A stretch of 64,000 nucleotides of DNA from Antilocapra americana. Its lineage: Eukaryota; Chordata; Mammalia; Artiodactyla; Antilocapridae. The translations under genes were made by a program, and so were the position numbers. The notes beneath the pieces were generated by a model. That model was given only the letters and a program-made list of their open reading frames with translations, was not told where the DNA came from and did no database searches. Within the stretch, counting starts at the first letter, position 1. Every line of letters begins with the position of its first letter. The DNA lies in assembly GCA_007570785.1 (NCBI GenBank), contig ML660201.1, positions 50,614,401 through 50,678,400 on the forward strand. Direction: 5' to 3'. Of this stretch, positions 23,842 to 64,000 are shown piece after piece.

Positions 23842-24374
23842 TCATGAAATAGCTTTCCCTAAGTCCCTCATTTAGCTCCAAAAACACTAAACCCAAAAGC
23901 TCTGTGTTAGAGGGGGGAAAAATGTATCCACTTTTTAGGTCAAGAGACAGCATTGTGAACTTTGCTCATAGTAAGTATTTGTTGAATAATTTAACAAGCA
24001 AGCAAGTCCAGGGTAAAGTAATGTGGGCTATATAATCAAGTCCCCAAGAAAGAGGAAATAGTGATAATTTGCCTGGAAAAAGGAGTGTTCTAGAGGGTTC
24101 TTCAAATCTGTAAAGTGATGCCACATGGGTGGCCCCAGAGTTGGGAACTCAAAAGGTAAATTTTCTCTCATTTTAAGAAATGTGCTGATGGTCAGAGTTC
24201 TCTGAAGAGGAAAAGGCTGTGTCAAAAGATAGTGAGCTCCCTGTCACTGGCAGTAATCAAGCAGACACTGTTCTGTCAGAAGTTCCAGAAGAGAGTCCTG
24301 TGTTGGGTGGGCAAGTACAGCAGAAGACTTCCGGAATTCCGGGACTGGTTAAGGGTGCTTCTCTAGAGGCAGGT

Positions 24375-24585
24375 TTCCTTGGGCTCGTTTCTGCCACTCC
24401 CAGCTGTGTGGTCTTGAGCAAGTTACTCAACTTCTCTGTTCCTCAGTTTCCTCAGTTGTAGAAGGGGGCTAATAATAGCACCTCCTGCGTGGTGTTGGTG
24501 TCAGTATTCAAGTGTAGTAATGCACACAGGGTTCACAGCAGTGCCTGGCCCGTCACACGTGCTTAGCAAATGTTTGCTAGTATTT
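24375..24585 (+). mobile_element. MIR SINE
   Basis: Well-preserved MIR: CCCAGCTGTGTGGTCTTGAG, 'caagttactcaacttctc', TCCTCAGTTTCCTCAGTTGT, 'acagcagtgcctggcccg', 'gcttagcaaatgtttg'. Confidence 0.8.
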
Positions 24586-24589
24586 GAAT

Positions 24590-54478
<29,889 letters not shown>

Positions 54479-56060
54479 GCACCCCTGCCACCTCGAGGTC
54501 CCTCCTGCTCCTCGCCCCCTGCTGTCCACGCATCCCCACCGCCGTGTGTACAAATGAATACCTGAACCATGTACTTCACCTAATGGTAGAGGCTTGCTCG
54601 TTTTTTTGGGGTTTTTTTTTCCCGCACAGGATTTATTAACAAGTTAATTTTAAGGTGGCTGTGCCCACTCTGGTTTCAAGTCATGTCCCCTCCTCGTCCC
54701 ACCCCCGCAATTGCCGTGTGAGTAATGATGCGAAGAGATAACCCTATACAGGGACGAAGTGTTTTCTCATGCAAGGAGGGCGTAACCAGCATTCACTCGG
54801 GGTTAGGAAGAAGTCGTACCATAGGACCAGACTTTTTTATCCTCAGGCTATGGGGCGAGCGGGTGGGAGCGTCATCTGCCTCCTCCATCAGCCTCTGAAC
54901 CATGCCCCGCGTCAGTCCGTCTGTCTATCTCCACGCCGCCAGGCTTCCCCTGAAGCCCCTCTCTTGCCCATCCTCCCCGGCTTCCCGGAGGTGGGCTTGC
55001 AGACAGCAAGGCTGTGTCAGAGAAGAAAACTTCCCAGCCGACTCAAGACGCCTGGGCAGCAGGCCCCCTTCTGCTCTGGTCCCACCGTGTGACCGGGGCT
55101 CTTCCCAGCCCTCCGGGGTCTCCCTGGTGGGGACGGCTGGGTCAGGTGAGCTCTGCGGGTTCTTTCTGGCCCGGCCACATCTCTCGGGGATCCTTTGCGT
55201 GCCTCCTCGGAGTACAGACCTGCTGTTGATCTTGCATTTATCTGAAGACTTGCCACTCATTACTCCCTTCTTTAAAGCAAGTTTATCCTGGAAGCCATGG
55301 GGCTTGATTTCCTCTGTGAGAGGTTCCCTCCCGTGGAAACCAGCCTGGTCCTCCGCCTCGGAGCAGGGATCCTCCGGGCCGTCTGCTCGCGCTCTCGCTC
55401 TGCTGCTCCGTCCTCCTCAGCGGGCTGGCTGGAGGCGCCTGGCTGCTGGTTCCTGGGCTCCGTCCTGCCTGTGGCTGTCTGTCCTACCACTGCCCCTGCC
55501 GGGCTCTGCACCATGTGACCCCCCACCAGCCTCCTGGGTCAGAGCTGCGGTCGGGCCCAGAGCTGAGTTTCATCCTCCAGCCCTTCTTCATCCCCCAGCC
55601 TCCTCTCCTCCCTCTGGCTGTCCCCCTGCCCTCTTCCCTTTCCTGCATTCCTGTAACCCCCAGTCCCTGTCCACCCTTCCTGCCACCAGCAGAGCCCTGG
55701 AATCTTCACAAGGCTTCTCCTCTACCTTTTTCCCAGGAGCCAGCCCACCTGCCTCTCTGGCCAAGGGGCTGTGGAGCCTCAGAGCTCACTGGCGTGGAGC
55801 ACTGGGCTCCCATCCGCTCCCTCCCTCGCGCAGCCCTGGGGTCTGGGGCAGCAGCTGGCACTGCTCCAGGCCTCCCTGGCTGGTCCCCTCTCCTCCTTAA
55901 TTGGATTTATGTCGAGCCTCTGCCTTGGATCCTGAATTATCTGGGAACAGGCAAGGTGCATTCCTTATCCTTCTTCTTTCTATGCCCAGTCGTATGCAGT
56001 GGCAATACAGGCTTTCTCCAGAGGATTTAGTTTCCTGTAATAAACCTGCATGTCTATTCG
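54479..56060 (+). other. SLC6A11: SLC6A11 3' untranslated region (end approximate)
   Basis: GC-rich sequence directly after the stop with no SINE or LINE that I recognise, as expected of a constrained UTR. It has a T-rich tract at about 54600-54622. A 332-codon open frame at 54902-55900 lies within it, is low in complexity (Pro, Ser, Leu) and has no recognisable domain. The end is set by the AATAAA at 56039; a longer form could extend to about 56.75 kb. Confidence 0.7.
56039..56044 (+). terminator. Candidate polyadenylation signal AATAAA
   Basis: This is a canonical AATAAA about 1.56 kb after the SLC6A11 stop, in the context CCTGTAATAAACCTGC. I noticed no better hexamer nearer the stop. The cleavage site cannot be seen from genomic sequence. 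Confidence 0.5.
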
Positions 56061-57835
56061 CCCCAACGCCCAGCTGCTCAGCCCCCAGGGGTCCCCATCT
56101 GAAGCCTGCGTTTTCTAAGAGAGAGGCCAAGTGCCGCCACCACCCAGGCAAGTCGGGGTGTCTGATTCCAGGGCCCTGCCTTTTGCACACACAGCCCGGC
56201 ATCTCCTTGACCTGTCTGCTCCGGTGGACCCCAGGAATGGATGCAGAAAGATCGTGGCCCCGGCTGAGCCCCTGGCCTCTGTCCGCCCTCCTCGGCTCTT
56301 CTCACAACAGGCTGGGGTGGGGTCTCCCCACTGCTGCTGCTACCGGTTCCCCACCCCCCACGGTCACGGATGCACTGCCCCTCTGCCTCGCTGGGGACCA
56401 CTGCTCGAGTGGCACTTCACACTTCACTCCCTTCAAGGGACTCCTGGGCCAGGGCAGAGGGAGGGCTTTTGTTCTTTGCTTTTTATAATTTCCTACTAGT
56501 ATCTGGGTAACTTGGGGTGGGGGGCAGGGAGGGAAATGCAGGGGCAGGCGAAACGTCATCACGGTGACTCTTTTTGATATTCATTAGAAACAATACATCC
56601 TTTCTGAGATATTTACAGTATTATTAAAACATGAAAAAGGTTGTACTGTTTTGCATAATGAACATTTTTATGGGGTATTCAAAGGGTACACGATTGTCTG
56701 CTTACTCATTTTTAAAAATTAAAAGAAATGAACCAACTCTCTGTGGCTCTTCCTGGCGGAGTGGTTGTAACTCATTGGGTAATTCGCCTGGTTCTCTGAC
56801 TTCCGCAATGTTCCTGCAAAACCATCTCGGTTCCATATTTGGGGGTTGTTTCAACTGAGGGGATTGTCAGTTAGAAACCCCCAGGGCTGTTTCAGAAGCC
56901 CACACTGCCTTTCATGCGATCACCATACAGTGGATGTCTGTGATCTGCTAAGTGCTTTACAGAGTTGTCTTTCTAATCCAGTCATGACCCCACTTTGTTT
57001 AGTCCTTCCCCCAGGTTGGCTGAGAGCTGCAAATTTTGGAAAACAGGGTTCAGTGTTCGGTGGGTTCAACTGAGCACCTGGCATGTTCCCTGCATGGACC
57101 CAGGACTAGGGGTACTGAGACAAGTGGAAGAGCCCTTTGTCCGAGTGCTTCTGCCCTTCCTAGTCACAGGAAGGTGCCTGCGCCACTCCAGAGTGGGGGT
57201 GTGTAGAGGGAGCAGCTCTCTGCCTTGGCCGGGCTTCTCCAGCCAGTTTGAGCTCCGCAGTGCAGCCCCAGGCAAGTCTGCCGACTTGGCCGTCAGTAGA
57301 GTGGTGAAGAGAAGGTGACCCAGAGAGGAAAGGTAGCCACTCGGGATTCCCCCAGAAGTCCTCTACCCGCCTGTCTCATACTCAGCCCCTGGCAGCCTCT
57401 CAGGCTGTGAACACTCAAGCGAGCCCTTGGCCTGGGCACCTCCTGGCCCCTTAGGGAGCCGAATCAGACTCTGTTGCCAACTCCTGGCCTTCTCTGTCTC
57501 TCACTTTAGAATAAGGTCCACTTCCTGAAGGAGACTGAGAGGAGACACACAGGCAGTGCCCTCAGAGCGTCAGGCTAGGTGGACTGTCAGGACCACCCCC
57601 CCACGAGAGACTGCAGGGCAGAGTGTGCCAGGGACGAGCGTGCAGGGAGTGCCAAGGGCAGCATCAGGACACTTGAATGAGCGCCTACTATGTTCCAGGG
57701 GTCACGCCAGCATTACCTCGTCTGAGCCCCACAGCAAATCTAGCAGGTAAGATCTATTCATCTCGTTGCTTAATACAAGGAATTAATGTTCAGAAACTAA
57801 ATAATTTGCCCCCCCCCCCAAAAAAATGACACCAG
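56060..57835. other. Region downstream of SLC6A11
   Basis: It continues as possible extended 3' UTR to about 56750 and then as intergenic sequence. A poly-C/poly-A junction (11 C, 7 A) is at 57809-57826. A MIR/L2-like piece lies at about 57660-57790. No gene was recognised. Confidence 0.5.
56718..56723 (+). terminator. Alternative distal polyadenylation signal ATTAAA
   Basis: ATTAAA lies in an AT-rich, UTR-like block (about 56570-56745) some 2.2 kb after the stop. It could end a longer SLC6A11 transcript. The choice between this and 56039 is inference. Confidence 0.3.
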
Positions 57836-57949
57836 GGCCTTCCCTGGTGGTCCAGTGGTTAAGACTCTGAGCTTCCAAGGCAGGGAACGAGGGTTCAATT
57901 CCTGATCTGGAAACTAAGATCCCACATACTGCACAACTTAAGAAAAAAA
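57836..57949 (+). mobile_element. CHR SINE with target-site duplication
   Basis: GGCCTTCCCTGGTGGTCCAG, 'gggttcaattcctgatctgg', 'ctaagatcccacatactgc' and an A-rich tail: a full cetartiodactyl CHR SINE. GACACCAG flanks it at 57828-57835 and 57950-57957. Confidence 0.9.
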
Positions 57950-57959
57950 GACACCAGAC

Positions 57960-59005
57960 ACGCCTTGTGGAAAGTGGAGGAGCGGAGTAGGATCGCTGTT
58001 TGCCAGGTCTGCACGGGGCCCACACACCCAAGCACTTAACCAGGGACTCGGGGCTGGAGTTGAATGGTGAGGGATGGAAAGAACTTGCTGGGCAGGGAAG
58101 CCCATTTGAGATGGGGAGCAGCCTGAGCAAAGCCAGAGGCAGGAAGAAGTCTTTGGGGCAAGGTGGTGAAGAGGGGCCCCACCCCCCACCAGCTCTGGTT
58201 GGCTCTACAACCCACTCAGCTCCTATGCAGCGGCCCCTCCCCAGGGCCTCAGAGTGAGGGGTTGGGTAACACCAGCATCAGTGCAGGTCCTTGCACAGAG
58301 CCTGTGCTCCCGGGACCGGGGGCTCCCCTGAGGAAGTGCTCAGCCTGCCCGAGAGTGGGGCGCTGTGGGGCAGGCAGTGGGTAGGTAGTGAAGACCTCCC
58401 TGGTGCTGGACACCACGCTGGCCCTCCCGTAGGTACCGCCTTGCCTCAGTCCACCGATGAGCACAGAGGCTCAGCGGAGTGAGATTGGCTGCCTGGGTCT
58501 CAGCCCTGGGGTACCTGGCTGCAAGGTCCATGCGCTTCCCACGGTCCCCCTTTGGAAGGCACTGAGTGCCATCGTTAGCATTAATGGGTCATTCAAGGCC
58601 ATGGGGGACTGAATGATGGCAGGAGGCCTGTCGGGGCAAGTCTGAGGGTCTTCAGGAGCCTTGAAATAACTTTGGTGGTACTTGGGACCTCTGGAAGTCT
58701 CCAGCGTTTCCCAGGAATGACATCCTGCCACTGGGTTCACTGAGAAGGACAAGGGGGATGTTTGGGGCCAGTGAGGCCTTGAGATTAGAAGGGACCGTTG
58801 AGATCACTGGGCACCTAAGAGTGAGGTTGGGGGTCTTAGGGATGTAACAGAGCTATGTGATGCCATCAGTGGGTAATGGAGCCCTTTGGGAGTTCAGAGA
58901 GGTTCAGAGTACTGGAGGGGACCCACACTCCTGTGTATAGGGAATCACTGGGAGAAATGGAGGACCACTGAAAAGCAAGTCAGAGTTACTGAAGTCATCA
59001 GGAGG
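57960..59005. other. Intergenic, unassigned
   Basis: GC-rich single-copy-looking sequence. Open frames are short and without known domains. No promoter-like CpG island was seen. Confidence 0.4.
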
Positions 59006-59007
59006 TA

Positions 59008-59230
59008 TGGACTTCCCAGGGGGCGCTAGTGGTAAAGAACCCGCTTGCCAATGCAGGAGATGTAAGAGACATGGGTTTGATCCCTGGGTGGGGAAGATCC
59101 CCTGGAGGAGGCCACGGCAACCCACTTCAGTGTTCTTGCCTGGAGAATTCCAGGGACAGAGGAGCCTGGCGGGCTACAGTCCATAGGGTCACAAAAAGTT
59201 GGGCACGACTGAAGCCACTTAGCAGGCATG
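59008..59230 (+). mobile_element. Bov-tA SINE
   Basis: Full copy: 'acttcccagggggcgctag', 'gtttgatccctgggtgggg', 'gagcctggcgggctacagtc', 'gggcacgactgaagccac'. Similar CATCA..AGGTAT sequences on both sides suggest a diverged target-site duplication. Confidence 0.92.
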
Positions 59231-59234
59231 CATC

Positions 59235-60335
59235 ACAAGGTATAAAAATATCTTGGTCATTACTGGGGGGCTTTGGAGCCATCTAGTGTTCTAGGGGGAC
59301 TCTTGGGATTGCAGTGTGGAAAGCATGCTTCTGAAGAGCACCCTGCAGGGTGCAGCCTTGAGGAAGGGGAGGAGGGGCGCTCAGAAGTGCTTTCAGGGGT
59401 TGGGTGGGGAAACTGAACCTGATGTGAATGTGAACAAAGATGGGCCTGCCCGCCTGGCAGTGATGGGAAAGCCAGCCAGACTGCAGACCACCTAAGGTGG
59501 TGGGCAAGGCGGGTCTGGACAAAGGACTCAGCAGGTAACTTAGACCTTGAGAGAGTGGAACAAGCTTGGCTCTCCCAGAGAACACCCCGACCACCACCCC
59601 CGTCCCCACCAGTATGTCAGACCAGTTCTAAGCAACACTTGACTTTTCTTGTTTTCCCATGGATTTGCTCTGCCTTCCTTTTGAGTTATCTTCCCCAAGT
59701 GAGCCGTTTCTAAAATGGAAAGGCTCTCTTAGTCTGGTCTGGACAAAGGCTTGGGTCCCACTTAGCCAGGTGACTAAGGAGAAGCCTGACAGAGAGTCTG
59801 GGCGTGATCTGTGGGTGCCTCTGGGGGGGAGGCAGGTATTTTCCATCAGCCTCAGAACTATCCTGCGACTGTGGTTCATTCCCACTTTACAGATGTGAAA
59901 ACTCAAAGTCCAAACAAGAGAAATGAGTGGAGGAGCTTGGTTGACATCACACAGACTGAGCTGGAGTTCAAAGCCAGGTTTACAAAACCCAGAGCCCCTG
60001 TTTCTTCTCTACACCAGGCAACTGTTCGGTGACCCAGGGCTCCAGGAGGGGAGAATAAGCTAGGGGGCTTCCCCCACCCCGAGTCCTGGGCTCAGATGGG
60101 CTCTGGTGGCAGAATCAGCCAGCAGGTGGTGCTGTTGCTCAAACCCAACCCCCTCCCCGTGGTCCAGGCCGTGACCAGTGAGGTCAGGACTGCAGCAGAC
60201 TGCAATCAAGACAAGAGGGTCCTGAGGCTCTACTCTGGGTACCCAGATGAGGGACAAAGAGGCTTCCCTTGACAGAACAGTCACCCTTCTTAACCCAGCC
60301 CATTCAGAGCTCCTGTTTGCAGCCAGACACACCTG
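59235..60335. other. Intergenic, unassigned
   Basis: A MIR-like piece is at 59865-59990 ('cccactttacagatgtgaaa', 'gacatcacacagactgag'). Nothing else was recognised. Confidence 0.4.
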
Positions 60336-60339
60336 CCGT

Positions 60340-60480
60340 CAATTCTAAACAGCCCTGGGTGTGTGGCCTTAGGCAAATAACTTCACCTTTCTGACTTCAG
60401 TTTCCTCATCTGTGCAACTGGACAAATGGACAGAATAAGCCCCTCTGGCAGGGATGTTGTGTCTGGCACATAAAAAGAAT
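60340..60480 (+). mobile_element. MIR SINE
   Basis: 'gtgtggccttaggcaaataa', 'ctgacttcagtttcctcatc', then 'gtctggcacataaaaag'. MIR order, diverged. Confidence 0.65.
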
Positions 60481-60509
60481 GTGTTTCTTGTTACATGTAG
60501 TCCTGCTTA

Positions 60510-60700
60510 GCATGCTGGTATCAGGAGACCTGGATCCTGGTTTTGAACTCACTCCGTGCCTTGAACAGTCATTTTTGCCTCCCTGGGCCTCAGTCTCTTC
60601 ATCTGTAAAATGGTACTGATAACAGGAACTCTCTCTTTTGGTTATTCTACAGATTAAATGAGATAGTGGCTAAAAGGCATTTGTTTTATAGAGCTTCAAA
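60510..60700 (+). mobile_element. MIR SINE
   Basis: 'ggagacctggatcctggttt', CCTCAGTCTCTTCATCTGTA, 'aaaatggtactgataaca', 'agattaaatgagatagtg'. It follows another MIR 30 bp upstream. Confidence 0.75.
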
Positions 60701-60704
60701 TAAG

Positions 60705-61785
60705 CAGGAAAGGTGTTAAAGATACAATAGGGGTTGTGGTTAGATGAATATGCAAATGATGATAAAATCTGAGGCGTGCAAGGCAGCTTCTCAGGTGCTG
60801 ATGTGGCACGTGAGACAGACTGTGGGTTTGTTCTGACCATGTACCAACAATTACACAGGCCCGGTCACCGGCTACCTGCCTTGGTACTTGTCCCACCTCC
60901 CCCCAGCCCCCACCTTGCTCCATCTGCCCCAAGGTCCTTCCCCAAACCCATTTAGACACAAAGATATACCACAGAAATGAGAAGGCCAAATCCTGAACTA
61001 TAGATGATTATTGTCTCTGAGTGATAAAGTTTGGGCTAATTTTAATTTTCTTCTTTCTATACTGTCTAATTTTTCCTTTAACAAAGAACATCTATTGCTT
61101 TTATCTTCCAAAAAATAAAATCAATACAGCTATTTTTAAAAATCCTCCCCTCACCACTGGGAGGTTGGTTACAAATGCAGGCCCACAGGGAATGGAAAAT
61201 GATTCTCATGTGGTTGAAAGAAATGATGACAGGGAGAAGGGGGGGGATTTGCCACTGCACACAGTCCTCAACCTCAGCTCCAGACTCTGCTGGGGCCTCT
61301 GGGCACCCCGTGAGCTGAGCCTCAGGAAGAGGGAGAACCAAAGGGGGCAGGACCCCTCCTCCGGGCCACATAATCCTCCAAACATTTATGGATGTGCCGG
61401 GGGCTTCATGCTTGTCACAGGGAACTTGTCACAGCAAACTTGTCATAGCTGTTGGAAGGGAGAAGGAAACACACAAGCAAGGAAGCCACACTTGGTTGAG
61501 GACTGACTGTGTGCTAAGTACTGCCACCCTTGTATCTCAGCGGACCTGTCCTCCCCGCACACATACCCACTGAGGGAGCTGAGATTATCGGCCCAATTTA
61601 CAGGTGAAGAAACTAAGGTCTTTGCTTAGATTTTTTTTACTGCTTTCTGATCAGCTGCTCCTGGGTGCCCATTGGGACATTTCAGACTCAAATTTCCCAG
61701 GTAAATTCATCTCCTCCAAAACCCACCCCACCAGTCTGTCCCTCCCTGTCTCAGTAAATGACACCGCCCTCCAACCACTTCCTTC
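60705..61785. other. Intergenic, unassigned
   Basis: AT-rich near 61020-61140. It includes three near-identical 'acttgtcacag'-like units at about 61425-61448. A MIR-like antisense piece may lie at 61570-61620 ('tttacaggtgaagaaact'). Confidence 0.4.
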
Positions 61786-61862
61786 ACTCAACAGATATCG
61801 ACTGGGGACCCACAGTGACTCTGCCCTCATGGTGCTTACATTCTAGTGGGAGGATCGGACAG

Positions 61863-62030
61863 TGATTTTTTTTTTAATTGAAGTCTAGGTGATTTATAAT
61901 GTTTCAAGTGTACAGCAAAATGATTCGGTTATATATATGTATGTGTGTGTGCGTATGCTTTTTCAGATTCTTTTCCATTGTAGGTTATTACAAGATGACA
62001 ATAAATATTTTAAAGAGTAAAAATAGACAG
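61863..62030 (-). mobile_element. Old L1 3' UTR fragment inserted in another repeat
   Basis: T-run then 'attgaagtctaggtgattta', 'gtgtacagcaaaatgattc', 'ttttccattgtaggttatta': an antisense L1 3' end with a GT-rich tract (61937-61956). GACAGT on both sides (61858-61863 and about 62027-62032) may be its target-site duplication. Confidence 0.65.
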
Positions 62031-63388
62031 TATATAAGATGATAAATGATAGGGCTAGAAATAAAATAGGGAGGAAATATCAGGAGGGCCCAGGAGTGTG
62101 GAGTGGTGTTGGAGTTTTAAATAAGGTGATCAGGGGAAGGGAGTCTGTCCTGTCTGGAGCCTGTCTGGAGCTTTTGTCTGGGGTAGGGTGTGCTGGGGCA
62201 GAGGAAAGAGCATGTGCAAAGGCCCTGTGGTGAGCACTTCTCTGCACTCTTCCCAGAGTGAGGAGGAAGCCAGCATGGCTGAAGCGTGGGCAGCGAGGGG
62301 ACCATGTAGAAAGGAAGTGAGAGAGGTGGTGGGCAGACCACAAGCTGGGAGGCTGGTGTAGATGTGAGCTAACCAAGCAGAAGAGGGACATAACCTGACT
62401 TCTGTTTCAGTAAGACCATCTGGCTGCTGTCGGGGGGATTAGGTGGAAGTGGGGAGATCGGTGAGGAGTGTCATGTAGGCAAGAGGTTAGGAGACAGAGA
62501 AGGGTAGATGTGGTCAGACTGTGGCCATATTTTGAAGGTAGGATTTCCTGGGATTGTGAGGGGAGTCAGGGATGCCTGGGGTGTGGAGCCAGTGGGTCAT
62601 GTGAGAATCTCCTCCTCACTCCCCACATTCCACCAGTCAGCCGGTCTCCTCAGACCTTGCTCCTGGAAACCTCTCAGATCCACTCACTTCCTCCGCTCCA
62701 GCCACTTGCCTGGACCATCTGCCCTCACCTGGCCACTGCTGTGGCCTCCTGCCTGGTGCGCACCCAGCCTCCCTGCTGTATTCTCCCCTTGAGATCCTGC
62801 CCATCACCCCGTTAGAGCCCCTGACCGACCGCTCGCTGGCTGTCAGGGAGGTTTCCTTCTGCCTGGGAGTTACTCCCCAAAAAGGGAAATCGGGGGGCAT
62901 CAGCACTGACAGAGAGAGGGAATGATGCTGGGCCACCAAAACCCCAGAAGTTCTCCAGCCAGCCATACCTGACCACCAGGCCAGGTCCACAACCAAGCGT
63001 CACTCAGAGGGGCAGAGAACGGCAGCCCCCGCATTGGCAGGGAAGGCTTTCCAGAGGCTGTGGCGCTGGCTGGGCCCTTAGAGAAACCCAGAGCTTACTG
63101 ACTTCAAGAGGCCCTGGCTTCTCACAGACTCGGGTTTGAGTGCTGGCTCTACCAGTTCCCAGTCGGGACCCCAGACTTTGCCAGGGGCTACAAGGACTAC
63201 TCGGAGACTGACCATGGGCTGTTTGAGGACCCCATGGACCGTTTAACGCTTGGTGTGAGACAAGGGATTCCAAAGTGGAGGTCCTGGAGCTGCAGGAGCT
63301 GGACCCGCAAGTAGAGGCGCCTGGGCAACAGCCCCAACTGAGGTGGGCGGGGCAGGTGGGCGGGCCTCATTTCTCTTTCCGTGGCACC
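62030..63388. other. Intergenic with old repeat remnants
   Basis: An L2-like antisense repeat appears to run from about 61790 past the L1 insert to about 62460 ('gagcatgtgcaaaggccctg', 'ccatctggctgctgtc'). The rest is unassigned. Confidence 0.4.
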
Positions 63389-63390
63389 TC

Positions 63391-63585
63391 AACTTCCCAG
63401 GTGGCTCAGCCTTATAGAATCCGCCTCCAGTGCTGGAGTGTGGGTTCGATCCCTAGGTCGGGAAGATCCTCTGGAGTAGGAAATGGCAACGCACTCCAGT
63501 ATTCTTGCCTGGAGAATTCCATGGACAGAGGAGACTAGAGGGCTGCAGTCCATGAGGTCAGAAAGAGTCAGACACGAGGGAGCAC
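63391..63585 (+). mobile_element. Bov-tA SINE
   Basis: Full copy: 'acttcccaggtggctcagcc', 'gttcgatccctaggtcggg', 'tattcttgcctggagaatt', 'gtcagacacgagggagc'. Confidence 0.92.
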
Positions 63586-63599
63586 CCACACTGGCTTGC

Positions 63600-63700
63600 T
63601 CTACCACATACACCATCTGGATGACCTTGAGCAAGTCTCTTTATCTCTCTGAGCCTCAGTTTGCCTCATCTGCAGACTGGAACCAGTTATCCCCCAGGCT
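63600..63700 (+). mobile_element. MIR SINE 3' part
   Basis: GGATGACCTTGAGCAAGTCT, 'ctctgagcctcagtttgcc', 'tcatctgcagactggaac'. It follows the SINE directly. Confidence 0.65.
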
Positions 63701-63934
63701 TTGACATTTTCAAGACCTGAGAGTCCCATTAGGGTGTTGGCTTAACTTAGGATAAGGTCCCCTAGGGTCAGAAGGCCTCCCATAAAAGGAAGAGCCTCAA
63801 GGTCTGTCTTCGGATAGACTGGATTTCCATCCCAGCTCGGCCACTTACCAGCCCCGTGACCCGCCATAAAACTCCCCATCTCGCTGAGCCTCTACCACCC
63901 GCCCTGCCTCCTGTAAAATAGAGCCCTGTCCCTG

Positions 63935-64000
63935 CTCTCTAAGTCGCTTCAGTCCTGCGCAACTCTCTGCGACCCAATGGACTGTAGCCCGCCAGCCTTC
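63935..64000 (-). mobile_element. Bov-tA SINE, cut by window end
   Basis: 'ctaagtcgcttcagtcctgc', 'tctgcgacccaatggactg', 'tagcccgccagcc': the 3' end of a minus-strand Bov-tA that continues beyond the window. Confidence 0.88.

Noticed and set aside
54902..55900. 332-codon open frame on the + strand after the SLC6A11 stop
   Set aside because: It lies in GC-rich 3' UTR, is dominated by Pro, Ser and Leu, overlaps other long frames on both strands and has no recognisable domain or splice context. GC-rich sequence readily gives such frames by chance.

Overview
The window is a stretch of ruminant nuclear genome, most likely from a bovid such as cattle, buffalo, sheep or goat. The evidence is the dense population of Bov-tA SINEs, BovB (RTE-type) LINEs, ruminant L1 tails and cetartiodactyl CHR SINEs, all of which I recognise from their sequence. 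The sequence cannot separate genera. The window contains no prokaryotic, viral or CRISPR-like system.

There is one protein-coding gene: the 3' half of SLC6A11, the GABA transporter GAT3, on the + strand. Eight coding exons can be placed to the base: 25493-25596, 33824-33948, 44077-44189, 46847-46984, 49496-49598, 50319-50419, 51195-51365 and 54326-54478. All introns are GT-AG, every phase joins correctly, and no exon has an internal stop. Together they encode 335 residues. If the protein is 632 residues long, as I recall for human GAT3, these are residues 298-632, running from transmembrane helix (TM) 6 to the C-terminal ETHF. If the gene has 14 exons as in human, these are exons 7-14. TM1-5 and the promoter must lie upstream of the window. 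I found no earlier coding exon in 1-25492.

Layout: 1-25492 is intron upstream of the first visible exon. It holds L1, BovB, Bov-tA, MIR, L2 and MER5A copies and a GGAT-type minisatellite. 25597-33823 contains a 2.1 kb BovB with a decayed reverse transcriptase. 33949-44076 is AT-rich and contains an old L1 interrupted by a Tigger1 DNA transposon, itself interrupted by a BovB. 44190-54325 holds the closely spaced exons coding for TM9-12. 54479 to about 56-56.7 kb is 3' UTR, with candidate polyadenylation signals at 56039 and 56718. From about 56.8 kb to 64000 is intergenic sequence with SINE, MIR and L2 copies and no recognisable exon. In human the next gene on this strand is SLC6A1 (GAT1); it does not appear before the window ends.

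The most informative non-genic structures are a BovB copy with the signature of twin-primed integration (15335-15598), the BovB-in-Tigger1-in-L1 nest (about 39.3-43.3 kb), several insertions with clear target-site duplications, and a 50-bp tandem duplication in an intron. I found no convincing undescribed biological system. Repeat boundaries are approximate unless a target-site duplication is quoted, and repeat subfamily names come from recognition, not from a database search.
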